Shown here piece after piece: positions 58,137-64,000 of a stretch of DNA of 64,000 nucleotides. Under the pieces are notes generated by a model. The model saw nothing but the letters and a program-made list of their open reading frames with translations. It was not told the origin of the DNA and ran no database searches. The position numbers were made by a program, and so were the translations under genes. The first letter of the stretch is position 1. Each line of letters starts with the position of its first letter. Source of the DNA: Amycolatopsis keratiniphila subsp. keratiniphila (GTDB taxonomy: Bacteria; Actinomycetota; Actinomycetes; Mycobacteriales; Pseudonocardiaceae); contig NZ_LQMT02000021.1 of the NCBI RefSeq assembly GCF_001620365.2, positions 1-64,000 on the forward strand. The letters run 5' to 3'.

Positions 58137-59156
58137 GTGAAGAAACCAGTGCCCTTGATCGCCGCGCTCCTCGCCGGATTGGCGCTGTCGGGCTGCGGCG
58201 CCTCCGCGACCCCGGCGGGCGTCGCCGGGCAGCCGGAGAAGCTCGAACTCCGCTACCAGGGGTCGGCGAACAACGTCACCTTCCCCGAGCTCGCCGAAGA
58301 CCTCGGCTACTTCGGCCCGGTCAAACTCAAATGGGTCGGCAACACGATCAGCGGACCGCAGGACATCCAGTCCGCCGCGACCGACCAGACCGACTTCGGT
58401 GGCGCCTTCACCGGCGCGGTCGTCAAACTCGTCGACGCCGGCGCCCCGATCAAGGCCGTCGTCAACTATTACGGCTCCGACGAGAAGACCTTTCTGGGCT
58501 TCTACGTCAAGGAGGACAGCCCGATCCGCACCGCGCGTGACCTCATCGGCAAGAAGGTCGGCGTCAACACCGTCGGCGCGAACCTGGAGGCCGCCCTCGA
58601 CACCTGGCTCAAGCGCAACGGCCTCACCGACGCCGAGATCGACCAGGTGCAGCTCGTCGTCCTGCCGCCGATCAACACCGAACAAGCCTTGCGCAACAAC
58701 CAGATCGACGTCGCCGCGCTCAACGGCGTCCTCCAGGACCGCGCCCTCGCGGGAGGCGGGGTGCGGCCGATCGTGAAGGACGTCGAGGCGTTCGGCCCGT
58801 ACAACGGCGGGCCGTACGTGTTGCGGACCGACTTCATCAAGAAGTACCCGGAGACCACGAAGACCTTCGTCACCGGCGTGGCCAAGGCGATCGAATGGGC
58901 CCGCACCACTCCGCGCGAGGAGGTGATCGCCCGGTTCACCAAGATCATCCAGAACCGCGGCCGCAACGAGAACACCGAAACGCTCAAGTACTGGAAGAGC
59001 ACCGGTGTCACCAAAGGCGGGCTGACCTCCGACCACGACTACACGCTCTGGACGGGCTGGCTCAAGCAGTCCGGGTTCATCAAGAACGACCAGGTCGACC
59101 TGAAGAAGCTCTACACCAACGAATTCAACCCGTACCGCGAAGGCGGTGGCGCATGA
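58137..59156 (+). CDS. ABC transporter substrate-binding lipoprotein (sulfonate/nitrate/taurine type)
   Basis: A 339-residue lipoprotein; the lipobox is LALSGCGA with Cys near residue 21. The SsuA/TauA/NMT1-like fold shows LRYQGSANNVTFPELAEDLG, QSAATDQTDFGGAF, KVGVNTVGANLEAALDTWL and VTGVAKAIEWARTT. It would bind an aliphatic sulfonate or sulfate ester outside the cell. The start is a GTG with GAAAGAG upstream. Its stop overlaps the ATPase gene start by 4 nt. Confidence 0.9.
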   Translation: MKKPVPLIAALLAGLALSGCGASATPAGVAGQPEKLELRYQGSANNVTFPELAEDLGYFGPVKLKWVGNTISGPQDIQSAATDQTDFGGAFTGAVVKLVDAGAPIKAVVNYYGSDEKTFLGFYVKEDSPIRTARDLIGKKVGVNTVGANLEAALDTWLKRNGLTDAEIDQVQLVVLPPINTEQALRNNQIDVAALNGVLQDRALAGGGVRPIVKDVEAFGPYNGGPYVLRTDFIKKYPETTKTFVTGVAKAIEWARTTPREEVIARFTKIIQNRGRNENTETLKYWKSTGVTKGGLTSDHDYTLWTGWLKQSGFIKNDQVDLKKLYTNEFNPYREGGGA

Positions 59157-59914
59157 CCGCCAAGATCAGCCTGCGCTCGGTCACCAAGACCTTCGGCGCG
59201 TTGACCGCACTCGACGACATCTCCCTCGACATCGAGGACGGCACGTTCCTCTCTCTCGTCGGCCCGAGCGGTTCCGGCAAGTCCACGCTGCTCGATCTGC
59301 TCGGCGGGCTCGCGAAACCCACCTCCGGCGAGGTTCTGATCGACGGGAAACCCGTCACCGGACCGGGGCTGGACCGCGGGGTCGTGTTCCAGCAGTACGC
59401 GCTGTTCCCCTGGCGCACCGCACGCGCCAACGTCGAGTTCGGCCTCGAAGACGGCACCCTGAACAAGCGGCAGCGCGCCGAGCGAGCACGGGAATTCCTC
59501 GACCTGGTCGGTCTTTCCGGCTTCGAGGACCATCTCCCCCATCAGCTTTCCGGCGGCATGAAACAACGGGTCGCGATCGCGAGAAGCCTCGCCTACGACC
59601 CGGACGTGCTGCTGATGGACGAGCCGTACGCCGCGCTGGACTCCCAGACCCGCGAACTCCTGCAGGAGGAGCTGCGCCGGATCTGGAAACGCACGGGCAA
59701 GACCATCGTCTTCATCACCCACAGCATCGAAGAAGCCGTCTATTTAGGACAGAAGGTCGCGGTGCTCACGTCCCGGCCGGGCAGGCTCAAGGACGTCGTC
59801 GACATCGATCTCGGCGACCGTTCGAACGACGACCTGCGCTCGGCGCCCGCCTTCGTGGCCCATCGCCACCGGCTGTGGGAACTGCTGCACGACGAGATCC
59901 GGAGGGCCGCATGA
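59153..59914 (+). CDS. ABC transporter ATP-binding protein (SsuB/TauB type)
   Basis: A 253-residue ATPase. Walker A GPSGSGKST (about 38-45), Q-loop VVFQQYALFPW, signature LSGGMKQRVAIARSLAYDP, Walker B VLLMDEPYAALD and the H-switch VFITHSIEEAV are all intact. It drives the permease encoded next. ATGA overlaps join it to both neighbours. Confidence 0.94.
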   Translation: MTAKISLRSVTKTFGALTALDDISLDIEDGTFLSLVGPSGSGKSTLLDLLGGLAKPTSGEVLIDGKPVTGPGLDRGVVFQQYALFPWRTARANVEFGLEDGTLNKRQRAERAREFLDLVGLSGFEDHLPHQLSGGMKQRVAIARSLAYDPDVLLMDEPYAALDSQTRELLQEELRRIWKRTGKTIVFITHSIEEAVYLGQKVAVLTSRPGRLKDVVDIDLGDRSNDDLRSAPAFVAHRHRLWELLHDEIRRAA

Positions 59915-60747
59915 CCGCGACACTCGAAGCACCGACAGTCCACACAGGACCGAGAGTCGCCGCGAAGCCTCGCAAGAAGAGCAGGCTCAGCAAGGCTTTC
60001 CGCAGTTCCGCGGCGATCCTGCTCTTCCTCGCCGTCTGGGAGCTCGCTCCCCGATACCTGCTCGACGAAGGCACGAGGACCTTCCTTCCGCCGCTGTCGG
60101 AAGACCTCGCCGCACTCTGGGAGCTGATCCTCAACGGGCAGCTGGCCGACCATCTGCTGGCGAGTCTCGGCCGGTCCGCCGCCGGATTCGTGATCGCGGT
60201 GGCCGTCTCGGTGCCGCTCGGCCTGCTGATCGCGTGGTACCGGCCGCTCGCGGAATTCCTGAACCCGTTGCTGGAACTGGCCCGCAACACCGCCGCGCTC
60301 GCGCTGCTGCCGGTGTTCACGCTCCTGCTCGGCATCGGCGAGGTGTCCAAGATCGCGCTGATCGTCTACGCCTGCGTCTGGCCGGTGCTGCTCAACACGA
60401 TCGCCGGGGTGAACACCGTGGATCCGCTGCTGGTCAAGGCCGCGCGCTCGCTCGGGCTGTCGAGCCCGAGCCTGTTCCGCAAGGTGATCCTGCCGTCGGC
60501 GGTGCCGACCATCTTCACCGGCATCCGGATGGCGGCGGCCTACTCGATCCTCATCCTGATCGCCGCCGAAATGGTCGGCGCCAAGGCCGGGCTCGGCTAT
60601 CTGATCAACAACTCGCAGGTCAACTTCCAGATCCAGCAGATGTACGCCGCGATCATCACGGTGTCGGTGCTGGGCCTGGCCATCAACGCGGGCTTCGTCG
60701 CGCTGGAGCGGCGGTTCTCCACCTGGCGTGTCAAGGAGAAGGCGTGA
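59911..60747 (+). CDS. ABC transporter permease (SsuC/TauC type)
   Basis: A 278-residue membrane protein with about six helices. The EAA loop is AARSLGLSSPSLFRKVILPSA, which contacts the ATPase, and the BPD_transp_1 core follows (GIRMAAAYSILILIAAEMVG). ATG overlaps the ATPase stop. With the neighbouring genes it forms a complete sulfonate-type importer. Confidence 0.94.
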   Translation: MTATLEAPTVHTGPRVAAKPRKKSRLSKAFRSSAAILLFLAVWELAPRYLLDEGTRTFLPPLSEDLAALWELILNGQLADHLLASLGRSAAGFVIAVAVSVPLGLLIAWYRPLAEFLNPLLELARNTAALALLPVFTLLLGIGEVSKIALIVYACVWPVLLNTIAGVNTVDPLLVKAARSLGLSSPSLFRKVILPSAVPTIFTGIRMAAAYSILILIAAEMVGAKAGLGYLINNSQVNFQIQQMYAAIITVSVLGLAINAGFVALERRFSTWRVKEKA

Positions 60748-62066
60748 AGCACTTACACCTCAACGCGTTCGTGATGCCGAACGGTCATCACGAGGCGGCC
60801 TGGCGGCATCCGAGCACGGATCCGCACCGCGCCGCGACGCTGAAGCACTACGTCGACATCGCCCGTACGGCGGAGCGTGGCAAGCTGGATTCGCTGTTCC
60901 TCGCCGACGGTGTCGCCCTGTGGGGCAACGTCCGCTACAACTCGCACACCCTGTTCGAGCCGCTGACGTTGCTCTCCGCGCTGGCCGGGGCGACCGAGCG
61001 CATCGGGCTGATCGCCACCGCGTCGACGACCTACAACGAGCCGTACCACCTGGCGCGGAAATTCGCGTCGCTCGATCATCTCAGCGGCGGGCGCGCGGGC
61101 TGGAACATCGTCACGTCGGCGGGCGAGGACGAGGCCCGCAACTTCAACCGCGACGCCCGGCCGGCGCACGCGCTGCGGTACGAGCGCGCCACCGAATTCG
61201 TCGAAGTGGCCAGGAAACTCTGGGACAGCTGGGACGACGACGCGGCGGTGATCGACAAGGTGAGCGGCGTCTACGCCGACACCGACCGCATCCACCCGAT
61301 CGACCACAACGGCCCGCATTTCCAGGTCCGCGGCCCGCTCAACATCCCGCGCCCGGTACAGGGACATCCGTTGCTCGTCCAGGCCGGTTCGTCGGAGACG
61401 GGCAAGGAGTACGCGGCCCGCTTCGCCGAGGCGGTGTTCACCGCGCAGCAGACCTTCGCCGAGGGCAAGGCTTTCTACGACGACGTCAAGGGAAGGCTCG
61501 CGAAGTACGGCCGCTCGCCGGAGGAGATCAAGATCCTGCCGGGGATCAGCCCGATCCTGGGCCGCACCGAGGCCGAAGCGAAAGAACGCGAGGCCGAACT
61601 CAACGCCCTCATCACGCCCGCGTACGGCGTGCGGCAGCTGTCGAACATGCTCGACCACGACCTGACGCCGTACCCGCTCGACGGACCGCTGCCCGACGTC
61701 GGCACGTTCACCGAAGGCGCGCAGAGCCGGTTCGAGCTGGTCACGGGCCTGGCACGGCGCGAGAACCTCACCATCCGCCAGCTGATCGAGCGGCTGGCCG
61801 GCGGCCGGGGACACCGCGTCTTCGCCGGAACCGCCACCCAGGTGGCCGATCAGCTGGAGCACTGGTTCACCGAAGGCGCCGCGGACGGCTTCAACGTCAT
61901 GCCGCCCACGCTGCCGGGAGGTCTCGAGGACTTCGTCGACCTCGTGGTGCCCGAACTTCAGCGGCGCGGCCTCTTCCGCTCCGAGTACACCGCCACGACC
62001 TTGCGCGGCCACTACGGCCTCGCCCGCCCCGTCCACCGCACCCCAGTGAAGGAGCACGCCGCATGA
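60744..62066 (+). CDS. LLM-class flavin-dependent monooxygenase (NtaA/SnaA/DszA/SoxA type)
   Basis: A 440-residue luciferase-like TIM-barrel enzyme that uses FMNH2 from a separate reductase. The start KHLHLNAFVMPNGHHEAAWR, the ATASTTYNEPYHLARKFASL and GRAGWNIVTSAGEDEARNFN segments are family marks. In sulfonate operons such enzymes oxidise organosulfur or break C-S bonds; DszA-type action on sulfones is possible. No flavin reductase gene is adjacent. GTGA overlap with the permease. Confidence 0.9.
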   Translation: MKHLHLNAFVMPNGHHEAAWRHPSTDPHRAATLKHYVDIARTAERGKLDSLFLADGVALWGNVRYNSHTLFEPLTLLSALAGATERIGLIATASTTYNEPYHLARKFASLDHLSGGRAGWNIVTSAGEDEARNFNRDARPAHALRYERATEFVEVARKLWDSWDDDAAVIDKVSGVYADTDRIHPIDHNGPHFQVRGPLNIPRPVQGHPLLVQAGSSETGKEYAARFAEAVFTAQQTFAEGKAFYDDVKGRLAKYGRSPEEIKILPGISPILGRTEAEAKEREAELNALITPAYGVRQLSNMLDHDLTPYPLDGPLPDVGTFTEGAQSRFELVTGLARRENLTIRQLIERLAGGRGHRVFAGTATQVADQLEHWFTEGAADGFNVMPPTLPGGLEDFVDLVVPELQRRGLFRSEYTATTLRGHYGLARPVHRTPVKEHAA

Positions 62067-62965
62067 CCGCCCTCAACACCCAGGTCGAAGTCCGCAAGAT
62101 CACCGGCAGGATCGGCGCGCAGGTGCTCGGCGTCGACCCCGCCAAGGATCTCGACGCCGCGACCGTCGCGTTCGTGACCGACGCCTTGCACGAGCACAAG
62201 GCGCTCGTTTTCTCAGGCATCGACCTCGACGACGCGGGCCAGCAGCGGTTCGCCGGGCACTTCGGCGAACTGACCAAGGCACACCCGACCGTCCCGTCGG
62301 TCGACGGCGAGCCCGCGATCCTGCCGGTCGACAGCGAAGAGGGCCGCGCGAACCAGTGGCACACGGACGTCACTTTCGTGCTTAACCCGCCGAAGGCCAG
62401 CACGCTGCGCAGCCTGGTCGTACCGCCCTACGGCGGCGAGACGCTGATCGCCAACTCGGCCGCGGCGTACCGGGACCTGCCGGAGCCGCTCCGGGCGTTC
62501 GCGGACACGCTGCGCGCCGAGCACACCAACGACTACGACTACGCGAAGGCGCCCGAGACCCTGGACGACGCGGAGCGGGAACGCCGCGAGGTGTTCGTCT
62601 CGCAGAAGTTCCGCACGGTCCATCCGGTGGTGCGGGTGCATCCGGTGACCGGGGAACGCGGGCTGTACATCGGCGGGTTCGCGCAGCGGATCATCGGGCT
62701 GTCCAAAGGCGAGTCGCGGGACATCCTCCGGCTGCTGCAGTCCTACGTGACGCGGCCGGAGAACGTCGTCCGGGTGAGCTGGGAGCCGAACCAGCTGGTG
62801 CTGTTCGACAACCGCATCACCCAGCACTACGCCGTCGACAACTACGACGACCTGCCCCGCCGCCTGAACCGGGTGACCGTGGCGGGCGACGTCCCGGTGG
62901 GCATCGACGGGGTGCCGAGCGAATCCCTCGAAGGCGACGCTTCGCACTACTCCGCCGTCACCTGA
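62063..62965 (+). CDS. TauD/TfdA family Fe(II)/2-oxoglutarate dioxygenase
   Basis: A 300-residue enzyme. The facial triad starts at WHTDVTF (His100, Asp102) and ends at the distal His in ITQHYAVDNY; the 2-oxoglutarate Arg is in PRRLNRVTV. Taurine dioxygenase and alkylsulfatase homologues hydroxylate next to the sulfur and release sulfite or sulfate. It overlaps the monooxygenase gene by 4 nt and ends the operon; a small inverted repeat spans its stop codon (62954-62969). Confidence 0.92.
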   Translation: MTALNTQVEVRKITGRIGAQVLGVDPAKDLDAATVAFVTDALHEHKALVFSGIDLDDAGQQRFAGHFGELTKAHPTVPSVDGEPAILPVDSEEGRANQWHTDVTFVLNPPKASTLRSLVVPPYGGETLIANSAAAYRDLPEPLRAFADTLRAEHTNDYDYAKAPETLDDAERERREVFVSQKFRTVHPVVRVHPVTGERGLYIGGFAQRIIGLSKGESRDILRLLQSYVTRPENVVRVSWEPNQLVLFDNRITQHYAVDNYDDLPRRLNRVTVAGDVPVGIDGVPSESLEGDASHYSAVT

Positions 62966-62990
62966 CGGCCGAAGTGGTAAGACTGGCGGC

Positions 62991-64000
62991 GTGAAGACCG
63001 ATCGTCAGGTGGAAGCGCTCCTGAGGGAGCTGGCCCCGCAGGTCATCGGGCTGCTGGTGCGCAAGCACGGGCAGTTCGACGCCTGCGAGGACGCCGTCCA
63101 GGAGGCCCTGCTCTCGGCCGCGCAGCAATGGCCGGAGCAGGGCATCCCGGACAGCCCGAAGTCCTGGCTCGCGACGGTCGCGTCACGGCGGCTGATCGAC
63201 GAGTGGCGCAGCGAGAGCGCACGCAGGCGGCGCGAAGAGAACGACGCGCTGATGGACCCCGCCCCGGCCACCGTGTCCGATTCGGACGACACGCTCACCG
63301 TCCTTTTCCTGTGCTGCCACCCGTCTTTGTCCGCGCCGTCGCAACTCGCGCTCACCCTGCGCGCCGTCGGCGGGCTGACCACGGGCGAGATCGCGACCGC
63401 GTTCCTGGTCCCGGAATCGACGCTGGCCCAGCGGATCAGCCGGGCCAAACAGACCATCAAGAAGGCGGGCGCCGAGTTCGTCCTGCCGCCGTCCGCGGAA
63501 CTCGGCGAACGGCTCCGTGTCGTCCTCCAGGTGCTGTACCTGATCTTCAACGAGGGCTACACGACCAGCGGCGGCCCCGACCTGCACCGCGCGGACCTGA
63601 CCGCGGAGGCGATCCGGCTGACCCGGCTGCTCCGGCGGCTCATGCCGGACGAGGACGAGGTCACCGGCCTGCTCGCGCTCATGCTGCTGACCGACGCCCG
63701 CCGGGCCGCCCGCGCCGGCGACGACGGCTCGCTCGTCCCGCTCGCCGAACAGGACCGCACGCGCTGGAACGCGGACACGATCGCCGAAGGGGTCACGCTG
63801 GTGAGCGAGGCCCTGGAGGCGGGCCCGGTCGGGCCGTACCAGGTGCAGGCCGCGATCGCCGCCGTCCACTCGGAGGCGGCCACCGCGGCCGACACGGACT
63901 GGCCCCAGATCCTCGCGCTCTACGACGTCCTCGAAAAGGTCTCGCCCGGCCCGGTGGTCACGCTCAACCGCGCCGTCGCGGTCGCCGAGGTCAACGGGCC
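62991..64000 (+). CDS. ECF RNA polymerase sigma factor (ECF42/DUF6596 type), 3' end outside the window
   Basis: The GTG at 62991 opens a frame that is intact to the window edge (336 codons seen). The sigma2 region (DACEDAVQEALLSAAQQWP, SWLATVASRRLIDEWRSE) and sigma4 region (LTLRAVGGLTTGEIATAFLV, STLAQRISRAKQTIKKA) are followed by a long C-terminal part with LYLIFNEGYTTSGG, AEAIRLTRLLRRLMPDE and VVTLNRAVAVAEVNG, the TPR-like extension of ECF42. These usually pair with a DGPF (YCII) gene, expected beside it outside the window. Confidence 0.9.
   Translation, partial: MKTDRQVEALLRELAPQVIGLLVRKHGQFDACEDAVQEALLSAAQQWPEQGIPDSPKSWLATVASRRLIDEWRSESARRRREENDALMDPAPATVSDSDDTLTVLFLCCHPSLSAPSQLALTLRAVGGLTTGEIATAFLVPESTLAQRISRAKQTIKKAGAEFVLPPSAELGERLRVVLQVLYLIFNEGYTTSGGPDLHRADLTAEAIRLTRLLRRLMPDEDEVTGLLALMLLTDARRAARAGDDGSLVPLAEQDRTRWNADTIAEGVTLVSEALEAGPVGPYQVQAAIAAVHSEAATAADTDWPQILALYDVLEKVSPGPVVTLNRAVAVAEVNG

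Noticed and set aside
1..64000. CRISPR arrays, insertion sequences, integrases or phage genes
   Set aside because: No regular short direct repeats with spacers and no transposase, integrase or phage protein signatures were found; the repeated elements are palindromes or coding HAMP units.

Overview
The window is GC-rich, tightly packed actinomycete chromosome. Paired clpP1/clpP2 genes, many GTG/TTG starts, ROK, TetR and MEDS-type regulators, a Ser/Thr kinase and the overall gene style point to Pseudonocardiaceae, most probably Amycolatopsis or a close relative. This genus call is inference; no rRNA or marker alignment was possible. I see no insertion sequence, prophage, CRISPR array or rRNA operon.

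Layout. 1-7.1 kb: folC with a DUF4233 gene, a methyltransferase, a secreted SGNH hydrolase, valS and a small membrane protein. 7.2-15.1 kb: a YdeP/FdhF-type molybdopterin oxidoreductase, a secreted repeat protein, an LCP cell-wall ligase, an SDR, and an oxalate/formate-type MFS carrier with its tiny partner protein, divergent from fdhD. 15.2-19.8 kb: a carotenoid oxygenase divergent from a TetR regulator across two identical-type operators, a Tat-exported esterase and a MEDS anti-sigma-like protein. 19.9-24.3 kb: the proteostasis block tig-clpP1-clpP2-clpX, with hairpins between the units. 24.7-34.6 kb: a fused desaturase-reductase, then a sensor kinase followed by two ArnT-like glycosyltransferases flanking a GT2-GtrA fusion. 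34.8-50.2 kb: mixed genes (PP2C, DUF2127, amidohydrolase, a MarR-regulated efflux/aldo-keto reductase pair, M48 protease, methyltransferase, BNR protein, Ser/Thr kinase, PfpI, topoisomerase IB, SpoIIE phosphatase). 50.3-55.0 kb: a giant soluble hybrid histidine kinase with eight 92-residue HAMP repeats, like fungal group III (Nik1/Os-1) kinases. 55.1-55.4 kb: divergent tRNA-Gly and tRNA-Pro. 56.9-63.0 kb: a ROK regulator and a five-gene, translationally coupled organosulfur operon (substrate-binding protein, ATPase, permease, flavin monooxygenase, TauD-like dioxygenase). The window ends inside an ECF sigma factor gene.

The most unusual signal is not a gene. Seven intergenic sites, each at the 3' end of a plus-strand gene, carry long perfect or near-perfect hairpins. 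Several have 23-27 bp stems in which each arm is itself an interrupted palindrome, and two sites more than 27 kb apart are identical. Of the ten convergent junctions in the window, five are separated by 9 bp or less (or overlap), four contain one of these hairpins, and one has an ordinary terminator. This looks like a dispersed family of fourfold-symmetric elements acting as bidirectional terminators or spreading as small mobile repeats.
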